This document shows positions 25,049 through 35,702 of a DNA stretch of 64,000 bases, one piece after another. Origin of the DNA: Arthonia radiata (taxonomy: Eukaryota > Ascomycota > Arthoniomycetes > Arthoniales > Arthoniaceae). The stretch lies in contig PSQN01000012.1 of NCBI GenBank assembly GCA_002989075.1, positions 1,302,001 to 1,366,000 of the forward strand, read 5' to 3'. The notes beneath the pieces are model-generated. The model worked only from the letters and a program-made list of their open reading frames with translations, made no database searches and was not told the origin of the DNA. The translations under genes were made by a program, and so were the position numbers. How positions within the stretch are numbered: position 1 is the stretch's first letter; the number at the start of each line of letters is the position of its first letter.

Positions 25049-26232
25049 GTGAGAGCCCCATGAATGAGGACCTGGATGGAGTTGAAAGATGGCTGCTTTT
25101 TCCCAGTGGACAGGGAAATGATATGTTCTGGCTCTCCATCCATAGTTCAACAAGTCTCAGCCTATGAACTATCTGCCAGTCGTAAGCGAATTGAACGAGG
25201 GTAGGATTCAGACCCCTCGTTGAACTTTGCAGATATGTTATGGGCAAGATCGCACGATCCAGAGCGACTGCCAAGCCCGACGCAAAGTCAGGTGAACTAC
25301 CATGACTTCTGCCTGCTACTGCAGAGTGCGATATGAGTGTCTAGCTCGGGCTGGGGCTAGGCATGAGATTTGCGACTCATATATCAAAAACATACACAAC
25401 ACTACTTAATAGTTACAGCATGGGCCGAAATTGAACCAAAACGTGCGTCTCGATCGTGCGCATCTTTCAAATACCAGCAAACTCTATATAACCTACGCAA
25501 GGCTAAAGAAAATAATCAAAACTTGTAACATACAAAAAAGGTACAGAAAGGGGCGCAAATTTTGACCCTAGCCCCAATCCGGGGTAGACACCCACATCGC
25601 ACTCTACAGTAGGGGCGAGGCGTCTTTCGATCGCCTTCAGCGGATATACGTCCAAGCGGACCATGATGGCTGTAAAGTGCGATGTAAGCCTGGCTCGGTA
25701 AAATTGCTTAATGCGTATCCGAATTTCCTGGCACGCCGCCGCCTTCGAACGTGGCATGTCTTTGAGCGTATTAGCATCGAGCCTCGGTATTCTCCGTGCA
25801 CATGAGACGCTGTTGCGGACACTTTCGATCCAAGGCACATCTGTAGGCTTGTAAGCAAGGGATGGTTGACTTGTCGTCACGCGTTTCGTCTCGTTTTTGG
25901 TCTTACTGTCACAAGTTTCTTCCAATTAGAACCCACTACATTATACTCAATGCGACCTGGTCTGTTCAAAGTAGCACAAGAGGCGCATTCTGCACTCTCG
26001 AATCAAGAACTGGGGACGTAATCTTAGATGTTTTTATGCCTTGTAGCTGTCGACACCTGTCAAGTTCTCTGTGCGCTACACAGGCCGTGAAATCCTCATC
26101 AACTCACTCCTTGCTTCAAACTTATTTGGGGAGAGACCCCAAACGGCAGGAACTTCGGTATCGTCCCAGTTTGGCACAATACTCACCACGTTCGTTCAAG
26201 ATCAGCCAGACTAATTCCCTTGTCAAGTCGTC
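25049..26232. other. Intergenic region downstream of the PKS
   Basis: About 1.2 kb. A 140-codon open frame on the minus strand (25503-25925) has no recognisable domain and is not called. No repeats or RNA genes are seen. Confidence 0.4.
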
Positions 26233-26755
26233 ATGGCGTTTCATGTGGGTGCTATCGCTTGGGTCTGGCAAGAGACCACAAAGGGTGTCTCAGAGGGCCT
26301 CCAACACGAGTGGTCCAAACTGTGGGCGCCGCGACCGGATTGGCACTTCGACCTCGATGTCAACGACATGAGCAACACAAATAACACGAATAACGAAAAA
26401 ACTAGAGTCAGTGTCTACGGCGACAAGAAATTCAAAAACAATGAAGAGTATATAACATCGGCGCGACAGATTCTCGGGGAGATGTATAGGGTAAAAATAG
26501 AAACGGTGTTTTTCCAGAAGAAAATTTACCCATTCTATCATCTCTGGTAAGTCCCCTACTTCCCGGCTTGCAAACCGGTCAAGGGTCGTCATGCCAGTAC
26601 TCACATCCAGTAGGCATGAAGGACATGGCAACACTGAAGTATATCACGCGCGATTCTTTTACCTACTCGTTCCAGACAAAGGAAAGTCCGACGGAGGACA
26701 GGTCAAGGGACCTTACGGTGAGTGTGGAGATCCTAGGCCCAAACGTACTGCATAG
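26233..26755 (+). CDS. Small hypothetical protein
   Basis: Two exons, 26233..26546 and 26611..26755, with a 64-bp intron (GTAAGT donor, CCAG acceptor), giving 152 aa. The second exon stays open in the frame set by the splice and continues an ordinary-looking protein (VYHARFFYLLVPDKGK). There is no signal peptide. The centre has an Asn/Thr run (NTNNTNN), and aromatic residues are frequent. I do not recognise a family. Its setting among decayed genes means it could also be in decay, but no stop or frameshift is seen. Confidence 0.5.
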
Positions 26756-27242
26756 ATAATGGCGAGGGCTGGCCTGGCATTATGGCGGACGCCAGTAAGA
26801 GCATCGTGTCCTCCAATGATTGTTCACTACCATTGGGGCAATCCTCTGATTTCATCTCTTCTTCAATCGCGAACTTGCATGCTTTCGCATCGCACAAAAG
26901 AATAAACATATGTAATCCTAAAGCGCCGGATTTTGGCAACGACACAAGCATCTAATAACAGCGATCTATAGTCCGAGTACCTGAAATAGCAGATAAGATA
27001 ATTCCTTCACACTGCCACGACCGTAAGCCTTGTCGCGACTTTGGCATCTTGGCGGCGAAAATCGCGCTTGTGCTAATAGAGAACACCATTGCCTTTCATT
27101 AGAGGACCTTCTTTTCGTCTATCTTTCCGCATGCAGCGGTATCTGCGGCCGTTTTGATACGCTACCCGTCTTCCTCTACAGGCTCGTACGATGGGACCAC
27201 AAAAGGAGGAAAACCCGTGGATTTAATGCCGATCGGAAGCCA
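26756..27242. other. Intergenic region
   Basis: About 490 bp; nothing supported. Confidence 0.4.
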
Positions 27243-27437
27243 TTACTTCTGCCGCTTCGACGAGCTGTTGTTGCTTCTTTTCTCAGGCTGCTCGCGCTTC
27301 TTGTCGTCCTTCTTGCCGTCCTTGTTTTCGCTGCTGGAATTGTTGTTCTGGTTGGATGTCTTCTTGTCGTCGTCTCCTCCATGTCCATGGCCTTTGCTCA
27401 GTGCTCCCATGAACGCAGCATAAAGAGGCATAGTCAC
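27243..27437 (-). CDS. Very small Lys/Asp/Asn-rich protein (A)
   Basis: ORF of 64 aa. A short hydrophobic, Gly-containing head (PLYAAFMGALSKGHGHGG) is followed by DDDKK and a tail rich in Lys, Asn, Ser, Asp and Glu ending SKRQK. The layout matches two other tiny minus-strand ORFs at 28879-29040 and 35538-35702. It is too small for a firm call on its own; shared architecture and conserved elements (Gly head, K/R-G/S-H-G, acidic run, then KK) support it. Function unknown. The plus-strand frame of 27030-27458 is its shadow. Confidence 0.45.
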   Translation of the reverse strand: MTMPLYAAFMGALSKGHGHGGDDDKKTSNQNNNSSSENKDGKKDDKKREQPEKRSNNSSSKRQK

Positions 27438-27466
27438 CGTAGAGATACTAGCGGATAAAAAATATG

Positions 27467-27567
27467 CTTGAAGGTGCGTCGTCTGGAGGGTGTAGTTGAG
27501 CGCTGCGCAGAAAAACTTTGGATCAAGGGTTTACTTGAAGGCGCGTTGTCTCGATGGTGTAGTTAAG
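27467..27567. repeat. Imperfect 34-bp direct repeat pair
   Basis: Copies at 27467-27500 and 27534-27567 match at 29 of 34 positions and sit 67 bp apart, start to start. Each begins CTTGAAGG and ends GTGTAGTT(G/A)AG. They lie just upstream of the start of small ORF A (minus strand), so they could be a duplicated promoter element or a local duplication footprint. Confidence 0.6.
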
Positions 27568-28878
27568 ATATTGTCTGGAGACTAAGAACGCTCGACTACA
27601 AGCGCATTCAAATAGTCCCGTCCCCAGCCTCTGTCAAAGTGCGTCTTACCTGAACGTCATGCAACGTCACCCTAAAATGTAGCGACAAGCGTCAGATACG
27701 GATTGTTCAAGGATGTTAGGCGAACTGTGTCAAAGGTCCATCCTGTCACACGCCTTTTGCGCTTTCTGTTCGAACAAGACACTCCGAGTAAGACACTCTG
27801 GCAGCCTTGGTTTATCTAACAGCTGCTATTGATACGGCAGCTCGCCACCTGCAATCGCAAGGCGCGAGGGGATAGAGACACGAAGGAGATAGATGAGCCC
27901 TCTGCTCGAACCGCGGCACTAGACATATACACGGAGAAGTCTGCGATCCTCTGTGGCTGTCAAGCTGCAAGCAGCTGAGGTGAGCAGAATCTTAGTGATA
28001 TCAATGGTCTGAAGGCCAAACTTGAGGGGTGCTTACCAGACAGACCAAACGCCTAAAATGGATGATTTACCGGTGCGGACCAGACCAAGACCGCGAGTGT
28101 TACCATCCTTAGTAAAGGTTAGCACAAATCTGGTGAATAGTGGGAGACCGACGATCGAGCACGGAAGTGTGGACTAGACCATTGAAATTTGACATCACCG
28201 GATCAAATCCTAGGAGAACCTTCTAATGCAGAAGACAGAGGCTGGATTGGCCGTAGGCTCGTCTCGCATCTTGAATGCGGCTTGCGGCCACAGCGGAGTC
28301 GCATTGCAGGGGTATCGCCGCGTTCCCGATCTTCTGTAACGGTACTCATGCGACAGACTTGTGAGGGTGGTGGCATAGGTGTTTGCTACATAACAATTCT
28401 GGCCTCTCAAGGGCAAAAATAAATCATAAGTGCATTGGGGCAGTTCTGTGGAACGGGACAGAAAGGCTCGGCCCGTACAACGGCAATCGGGACTTCAGAT
28501 TGGGCGACTGACCGTGAATGGCAGGTGGTCTTTGCGGGGCGGTACGTAGTTCTCCGATCCGAGTCTCAAGTTGCCGTCTGAAACGCCAATTGTGCGGTAA
28601 GATGAAAGCTCGACGTGAGATTGGAGATAGCATCATCATTGGCTATTCGGCAGAGGCGCCACCAGCCGTGTACGTCGCTGAACGTGTGTTTCAGTCGATC
28701 TCATTCATTTTGGTAGTGACTGTGGACAGCAACAAGGGGACTCGCCTCCTTAGAGGTTCCTGCAGAGGTGACGAAGGCTGCAATCATCTTGCCTTACCCT
28801 CACAGGTCCAGATCCGCTACATGACCATCTCTCAACCCCACCCAGACTGCCTGTCGTTGAGGCCAGTGCCGTTGATCT
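27568..28878. other. Gene-poor intergenic region
   Basis: About 1.3 kb with only short unrecognised open frames on both strands. No RNA gene, repeat array or transposon protein fragment was found. Confidence 0.4.
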
Positions 28879-29040
28879 TTACTTCTTCGTAGATGAGCCC
28901 CCGGTGTTGCCGCCCTTCTTGCCCTGCCTGCGATCCTTCTCCTTCCCGTTGTTTGTGTCCTTCTTTTCGTCTTTGTTCTCACTCTCCTGACCATGGGAAC
29001 GCATCCCCAGTCCGCTCGCGATAGACCATATTGTAATCAT
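28879..29040 (-). CDS. Very small Lys/Asp/Asn-rich protein (B)
   Basis: ORF of 53 aa starting MITIWSIASGLGMRSHG, then ESENKDEKKD and a Lys/Asn/Gly-rich tail ending GGSSTKK. The Gly-containing hydrophobic head, R-S-H-G and following acidic-basic run mirror ORFs A and C. A longer in-frame start exists at 29133, but the segment before Met-Ile-Thr-Ile looks like a pyrimidine-rich leader. Function unknown. Confidence 0.45.
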   Translation of the reverse strand: MITIWSIASGLGMRSHGQESENKDEKKDTNNGKEKDRRQGKKGGNTGGSSTKK

Positions 29041-30490
29041 AGTACACAGATAGGAGCTTGTTGAGGGTGGAATCGAAGGTTCGCTTTGAAGAAGTGGATG
29101 TGGTGTATAGTAAGGATGAATGTAGAGCCTCAATGATGCAGAGGCTACTGGAGTGCCTAGGTGTCTTCATCAAGCCTTGATGACCGAGTGAAACAGCACA
29201 CCTTGTGCAGGTCTTTGATTCGTAAAGCTGGAAGGAGGCCGAATGCCTCGCAAGCTCGGATCAGGTAGCGTGGTGAGCAAAGTGCATCATTGCGCAACGA
29301 GTAAGAGGCTGCTGATACGTCGAACTTCAACGCCATCGGCTGGCCGGGCTGACAGGTTCGCTCGAGAATTCAAGAGAGTGCGTGAACGACGCTTGAGCTT
29401 GACGCACGAGACCTGTCAGGGCGCCAGCACGAGCCTCTGTCCCCTTGTGGATGCCGGACCATGGCTTGAGACCGTGGTTGCGGCGGCTGAGCGAAGCATG
29501 GTTTGAATGTACCGTACGCAAGAAAGCTTGTATGGCTGCAGTAGCATCCATGACAGTTTGCAACCTGCTACACAAGAGGCGCTTTACGTGTTGTTGTGTT
29601 GCTGCGCTTGAATACTGACGAGGTCGCTTCGCAAAGCTTACAGGATTGCGATCCGAGGGAAACCCGATCGAGCGGCGTCCTACATGCCATGCGAACACCG
29701 ACGACCGATAAGGATCTAGTTCGAAACGCTGACCACCTCAAATATGAAGACCACAAAATGCGCTGACATCTAAACTTCCATCTTTCAGGAGGGTACAGCA
29801 CATGTTAGATTGGGTCGCGGGCGAGAAAATATGAGAAAAGCCCCTTGCTGGAGCGAGTAGTCATGAACCACCTCCCGAGGTATTGATGAGGTCTTGCAAG
29901 CCGCGAGAGAGGATGGATGCTCGAGGCGAGCGGAATGTTGGAGTGTCAGATTGATGTAGATACGGAGATGCCTCCGCTCTTGGCGCTCATGTCCCCACTT
30001 TACCCCTTTTAAGCCCTCAATATGCGCCCTAAAAATAGACAGCTTGGGGTAAAAAGCCCCCAAAGCCAAAATTCTAGCGCAACTTGACACGCAGTACTCC
30101 TAGAATTTCGGTCGACAAGATTTATTACACTTGTCACCCGTGTGGCTCACCGACACCAGAAGGGCAAGAAGACACAGCCAGTCGGCAGCGCTCGCTCGAT
30201 ATACTGCGCATATGAAGAGAACGGCCGGCAGGCGTGGAACCGCACGCGCAGCATCTGGGCAGTCACCGTGATCTTCGGATCTTCCAAGCAGGTAGAGAAC
30301 AGGCAGCTTCGTGTTGTCCAGGTTAGTAGAATATGGAGAGCTTAAGATCTACATGATCTTTGCTGGGCCCAAGTCGCTACTCTAGCCAGGGGTCTGACAC
30401 TGTTCGTCAACGATCGTGCTTGATTCTACTAAGACTGGGCGACGCTCGTTGATTGTTCTTCGCGAAATCTATACCTGGTCAAATACGAGC
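29041..30490. other. Gene-poor intergenic region
   Basis: About 1.45 kb. Open frames such as 29785-30090 (minus) have no recognisable content. No RNA gene or repeat was found. Confidence 0.4.
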
Positions 30491-31626
30491 TCAAGGACTC
30501 GTCTCGTTATATCGGAACGGCTTCGCAAAGTTGATCTTGATCGCAGAAGCACCCGACCTTCTAACCCCTACACACAGAAAAAGCTTGCCACTAACGTTAC
30601 TGAAGGCCGTCCCCAGTACAGTCCCGCCACGAGCGTAGAAGATAGAGCCATTTTGTGCGTCGAAGCAGCATCCAATGTTTCGCCAAAGGAGAACTTGTTG
30701 AAGCCTTCCAGCATGGTGCTTCGTCCAGAGTCATACAAAAGACCAAGTGAGTTGTAGCAGTACGTTGTTCCACCAAGCCAGTACCATCCTAGCAGCCAAC
30801 CCTTTGTCCGCTTTGGCTTTTGACACAGGCCGACAGCGATTGCAATGTTGTCGCTGCCAATTTCTTCCTGCTTCGGCTGGATCTCTACTTCGTGGTAGAA
30901 TCTGGACTCGGCGACGCGGATTGGGTGGTCACCTACGAGGACATGTCTTGACCCTTCGCCATCTTTCGAGACGTGTTTGTACATTTGGGCAATTTCGTCA
31001 AATGCCGTCTCTTCTTGATCTTTGGGAATTATCATGCGCGAAGGCGCAAGACCGACAACACCGCCATGTTCAAGAAGTTTCACTGTAGGATGGTGGCGAT
31101 TGAGACGAACAACCTGTTTCAACTGCGATAGTCTTTTCACTGTCCAAGGTGGTGCACGACTCACGTGAACGGGCTTCCAGCCGTGATCATCTGCCACGTT
31201 TGGGTTTGCACCAAAATCCAGCAGTCTTTGCACGACTTTCAGACTCCCCATTTGCGCTGCAGCAAACAGCGCAGTGGAGTCATGCATAACCTCACTGGAG
31301 TCTTTGTCCAGCAGCATCATCACAATGCTTTCTTGTTCCGTCTTGGCACCCGTGTTCCAACGCTCACAACACAATTGAAGTGGAGTCTCGGCTCGTTTAT
31401 CGGGAAGAGACTTGCCACCCTTGTCCAAGAGCATCTTCACGATAAGCTCATGTCCTAAGAGCGCTGCGACGTGCAGGGGCGTCGGGTTGCGCCTCTTGTC
31501 TGGCAGATCAAGGCGTCCTTCGATTCCAGGAAGCGCGAGCAGAGCCTTGACTACTCCGGAAATATCTTTCAGGCAAGCTTGCCTCAATGGCGTCTTACAG
31601 TCTTCCTCGCGTATTCTATCAACCAT
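30491..31626 (-). pseudogene. Ankyrin-repeat/SPRY protein with a one-base frameshift
   Basis: The N-terminal half has ankyrin repeats (TPLRQACLKD; TPLHVAALLGHELIVKMLL; TPLQLCCERWN; TALFAAAQMGSLKVVQRLL). The C-terminal half is a SPRY domain: FYHEVEI, then AIAVGL, then GTTYCYNSLGLLYDSG. The frame runs to a stop at 30568, but SPRY similarity breaks off after FSFGE. In the -1 frame the missing second half resumes at once (NIGCCFDAQNGSIFYARGG, then GTAFSNVSGKLFLCVGV) and runs to TGA at 30491. The shift lies near 30678-30682 and is explained by one lost A in GGCGAAACATT. No intron fits. Family members are adaptor-like proteins with a SPRY ligand-binding domain. Either a young pseudogene or a sequencing error. 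Confidence 0.75.
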
Positions 31627-31703
31627 CTCTATGGGCTGATCGCGTAGAAGACGTTTTTTAAGAAAGGATAGCGCTATTTCCTCACGACCCCCGTTTCATG
31701 CCC

Positions 31704-31711
31704 TATAAAAG
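31704..31711 (+). promoter_or_regulatory. Candidate TATA box
   Basis: TATAAAAG on the plus strand, 157 bp before the ATG of the coiled-coil gene at 31868. The stretch between is pyrimidine-rich (CCACCCAAACC, then CCTGACTCC), as in many fungal 5' leaders. It lies between divergent genes (ankyrin-SPRY on minus, coiled-coil on plus). Confidence 0.45.
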
Positions 31712-31867
31712 GAAGTTGACGCTATGCTCACCGCACCTATGCCGAAACCCACCTTTCATCCTCCGTCCTTCATCCACCCAAACCACAATCCAAATTCTAT
31801 TCCTGACTCCTCTAATCAGTAACAGCATCCCTGTGCATCAGGGGTGCTTTCACGCATCATCATCATC

Positions 31868-33591
31868 ATGGTCCGCAACAAGAAGAGTGCAAACAACGCT
31901 CCTGAAATTTTGTATACCGACTCACGAATTTTTCTCACCATACAAAATGCATTGAGTGAAGCAGCTGTTGACCCTGGTAAGATCAGTGAGCGTGAGGTAT
32001 TTCGGGACACCAGCAAAGGTTACCTCGAAGGTCATGCCGTTTTGAAGCAAAACTTAAAAGAGTTGCAAGGCCGTGTGGACGATGTCAGCCAGAGACATGC
32101 TGTGGTAATCAACAAGCTGAAGGCACGTTCACGTATCTGTTCCACAGGCTGAATGGCTTTTGACTAACGGTTCCCGTGTATAGAATGAAGAACGCTCAGC
32201 GAGTAAGGCGGAGCGGGCGACCCGTGATACCGAGCTTGACACACCACCAGAAACAATGCGAAGGATCAACGCATTGAGGAAGGCTCTAGTGAAGAATGCC
32301 ATGCTTCCAGAATGGATACTGGAGTAAGACTCACAAGGCATGCTAGCATCTCATGCTGTTGCTGACATTCGGGCTAGTAACGGCACAGTTGCAGCTTTGA
32401 AACAATGCTTGTTCGACCATTCGGGTTCTCATTCCAAGCATCAACGGTATGACTCTGCAACGGCTGTAGCTGTCAAGGGAAGCTTCTTTGACTGATACTC
32501 GGCCATAGCTACAAGCCTCACAACCCCATGGAGGCCACTTTTCTTGTGCAGATGAAAGTAGCCCCCAACCCCGCCTCGACAGGTCTCTGGAAGACTGCAG
32601 ACATCGTCTCGGCATTTCAGGCCCATGCCAGAAAATGTGTGAAGGAGCACTCGAATCAGATCAAGACCACCACGTCGGCAGCACAAGCGGCCGACGTTGC
32701 TACTTAGCAAAAATCCAATCAGAGTCTTCAGCAGCAACTGCAAACTCTTCAGCAGGCCCACGATGAGCTTCTGAAAGAACAAGCCAGTTGGGTGGAGCGC
32801 GAACAAGAGGTTAAAACTGACAGAGACGATCACAGAACCACACGCGAGAAGGCACAGCAAGACGCATCTGAGTGTCGGGACTCGTGCGAGAAAGCTGAAT
32901 CAGCTCCGGATGGGCTGAAGAACCAAATCGACAACCTGAAGCTTGCCCATGAGCAACAAGAGCTCAACGTCCAGTCTTGGAGGAGGCAGACCATCAATGC
33001 AGAACAGGAAGCCATCCTAGCACGGTCGTTCATGGATCACTCTGAGTCGGCATTCAAGGCGCCTTTATTCGTGATTGAAGAGCTGAAACGACAATTGGCG
33101 GAAGTCAACACTGCCCTGACAGGCGCAAAACGTGATCTTTACGCCAAGGATCAAGAACTCAGCCAGATGCAGGGGAAGTACGATTCTGCTCAAGCCCCCG
33201 TCCGTCAAGCAGCCTATCGATGTGCCGTCAGCGCTGGCAGTCAGACGGATCGCAACCTTGGGGATGATGAAGATGTCAGTCTTGTTGCCTCGCCCAATTC
33301 ATATGACCAACTCTGCAAATCCTTGGACGTGGTGCCGAAGCACAGCAGGAGGATTCAGATGCAGTGGATGAAGAGGTACTGCCCGCACAGTCTCTCACCT
33401 TGATCTCCAAAGTGAAATCACAAGTGCAAAGCGCCAAGGCGAACCACATCAATGCGGGTCGCCATCAAAAAAAACTCGATCAGCTGACCTCAACAGCCGT
33501 CAGGGTCATGGGTTACATTGCGCTCGCTGTCTACCAACGCAAGCACTTGACGGATGGTACCAAGCGGAAGCTGTCATTGCTGAAAGAATAA
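31868..33591 (+). pseudogene. Coiled-coil protein gene with premature stop and frameshift
   Basis: Exons 31868-32122, 32184-32323, 32378-32446 and 32509 onward join in phase into a protein starting MVRNKKSAN. Two of the introns are standard; the first needs a GC donor (AAG|GCACGT) because the nearby GT donor leads straight to a stop. Exon 4 contains an in-frame TAG at 32705-32707 within AADVAT*QKSNQ, consistent with a mutated CAG. A long coiled coil follows (for example SLQQQLQTLQQAHDELLKEQ). Near 33335 the frame must change by one base to continue (EAQQEDSDAVDEEV, then SLTLISKVKSQ) to TAA at 33591. Lysine- and glutamine-rich heptads suggest a structural or scaffold role. I know no named family. 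Function is probably lost. Confidence 0.65.
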
Positions 33592-33677
33592 AGCTTGAAT
33601 CGATAAAGGAGAAAGATAGCGGGCGACCGTGCTCCCATATATATTCGCATATAAATCGGGTGGCGAGATACCGCTAA

Positions 33678-34757
33678 GCCTTTTGCCAGCCACTCTATTT
33701 TCAACAGTCATCTCTATACGCTGTTTCGCGCGTCCACGAGCTGCTCCCGCCATCAACTAAGCTCCGCAAAGTACGCTTTGCAGACACCCTTGAGGGTTTC
33801 TCAGCATCAAAATGGAGACACGAACCCATTAACATTGTTCTCTTGGCTATGCAACTGACGGCACCGTGCCTCTGTTGCTTCAGACCATAGCGGAGGCCAA
33901 GCGTTACCGACAGGCGACTCGCGACGCTGAGCTGTTGTTCCTGATAGCTCAACACATGCTTGCGATGCCTCTGAGTGCGATAGAGTATAGCGTGGTGTGC
34001 TCCTTTGCAACTATGCTCCAGCTCAATTTTCCTTCCCCTATCTCCGGGACGTCCGTTCGTCGAGCTCTTCGAAGCATCAACACGTGAGGCGGACTTGAAC
34101 ATGCCAGTTTAATGCAGTTTCTCGCAGCTGCCCGTCGCCATGGTCACTTCTCCGAGGACTTGGCTGATAAGCACAGAGAGCTCTACGACCAGAGCACTCT
34201 TCTCACGAACGGGGACCTTACCTTGTCGTTGCCTTGGTTTCTCCGAGGGTGCAGCGAGCATGGCGTGAGGTTTGACGGGGTAGATAGGATCCAGCTCGAG
34301 GACGGAGACAACGCCCACTCGGTGTACGACCACTCCACGGAGCTCATCTTCTCTCGCTCGGAGAAAGGCGGTACTATCACCTGCAAACCAGCAGGATGCG
34401 CGTCACACAGACGGAGGATGAATGGTGGCAACTGGCACGGGCTCGTCAAGATCCGTAACCCTCATAATCAGTCGAATTGAGGGTTCGCCACTTGGGGCGT
34501 ACATCAACGAACACTATAAAGGCGAGAAATGGGATGCTGTGAACAGCTACTGGCCGAGCCAACTGGATAGGACTAAGACAAGGCAGGCCTACACAGGTCG
34601 TGGGACACTAGACAAGACCGAGGTAAGCGTAATATGGCTGTGTCGCAGGTTCCAGCAGCTATGTATCATCACACGGCATTTGTTCGACAGTAGCTCTCTA
34701 GGAACGGACAGGTCACAAGTGGTCGAACCCCTTGTGAACTTCCAGAAGAAGCGTTAG
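33678..34757 (+). pseudogene. Decayed protein-coding gene of unknown family
   Basis: Successive open frames carry protein-like sequence. The first segment (for example LRKVRFADTLEGFSASKW) ends at a one-base shift near 33853. The next runs through YATDGTVPLLLQTIAEAKRYR and ISGTSVRRALRSINT, is interrupted by TGA at 34085-34087, and continues in the same frame (GGLEHASLMQFLAAARRHG; LTLSLPWFLRGCSEHG) to about 34450. A second shift leads to IISRIEGSPLGAYINEHYKG and WDAVNSYWPSQLDRTKTR, ending near 34620 at a GTAAGC donor. No start codon is found upstream and downstream exons are unclear. I do not recognise the domain. The CGA-to-TGA change fits C-to-T mutation. Confidence 0.4.
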
Positions 34758-35537
34758 TTTACGATCTGTTGTGCAGGAGCCGCCATCGGAGGCTTTCGAG
34801 GTACGTACGACGAAGTATGTGGAGGGACGTGCGCTCGTGTTGGTGGCTCGATACGAGGGGCCACCGGGGGCTGCTTCGTATGATTCACTTCAACCCATGA
34901 ATTTTGCAGATGGCATGTTGGCCAAAGGTTGTAAGCTAGCTGGCCTCAATACGTAGATGAGCTGGGCATGCTGGGTGCGGGTATAGTATTAACCTCAATT
35001 CGAAGCCGCTGGTCATTACTCGTAATCGACACGTAGCGCGATAAACTGGCCACATGACTCCTCTGGCGGTGGCGTTGACGTTACTGAGACTGATTTATAA
35101 TCGTATAAATGCCGTGATGATTTGCTCAGATTTGTGATGTATAGAAGTGTGAGAAAGTTTGATGTGCGTTATGCAGTTCTTGTATAAAAAAGCGTATTTT
35201 TGACGTGGATATTGTTAGCACATTGCCTTCTCGTCCTCAAGAAGTCTCTTGTAATTTGAATGAATGTGATACCCCTACCGGATTTGGCAACGCTGACTGA
35301 TGCTATAGTCTTATTCAATGCACGGTCTGAAAGGGTTGACCACACACACAATGGCACGCTCTACAAGGCCTGTTTACGCACTCAACGGAGGAAGCAAACA
35401 GCACCAAAGATCGTCGAGGACATGCATTCTTGTACCCACGTCGACGATAGCGATGCAGACCCGGAACGAATGACGGGTCCTTCATCCAGAAAGATTCGAC
35501 GCGAACAGTCAGCTCTTCGACCGCGCTCGCTCGGTCT
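34758..35537. other. Intergenic region
   Basis: About 780 bp. It may include the ruined 3' end of the preceding pseudogene (34771-34956 is open). Nothing else is seen. Confidence 0.4.
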
Positions 35538-35702
35538 CTATTTCCCCTTTCCATGTTGGGCCTTCTTCTTCTCCTCTTCCTTTTTCTTCTCCTCCTTCTT
35601 TTTCTCCTCTTCCCTCTTCTTCTTGTCGTTGTCGTCGCCGTCACCGCCCTTACCGCGAACGCTAGCCGTTATTCCGCCAATAGCGGCACCGATGTGGTTC
35701 AT
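35538..35702 (-). CDS. Very small Lys/Glu-rich protein (C)
   Basis: ORF of 54 aa: MNHIGAAIGGITASVRGKGG, then DGDDNDKKK, then alternating EEE and KKK blocks and an AQHGKGK end. The Gly-rich hydrophobic head and acidic-then-Lys tail parallel ORFs A and B. It has the best promoter of the three: TATAAAAG at 35863-35870 on the same strand and a CT-rich leader of about 160 bp. Function unknown; too small to rule out chance, but the promoter and shared layout support it. Confidence 0.5.
   Translation of the reverse strand: MNHIGAAIGGITASVRGKGGDGDDNDKKKREEEKKKEEKKKEEEKKKAQHGKGK

Noticed and set aside
27030-27458. Plus-strand Leu/Val-rich ORF of 142 codons that looked like a membrane protein
   Set aside because: Its hydrophobic run is the antisense of the Lys/Asp/Asn codons of small ORF A; the start region has no promoter or domain support.
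35315-35644. Minus-strand Arg-rich frame (runs of RRRK)
   Set aside because: Frame-shifted reading of the AAG/GAG-rich tail of small ORF C.
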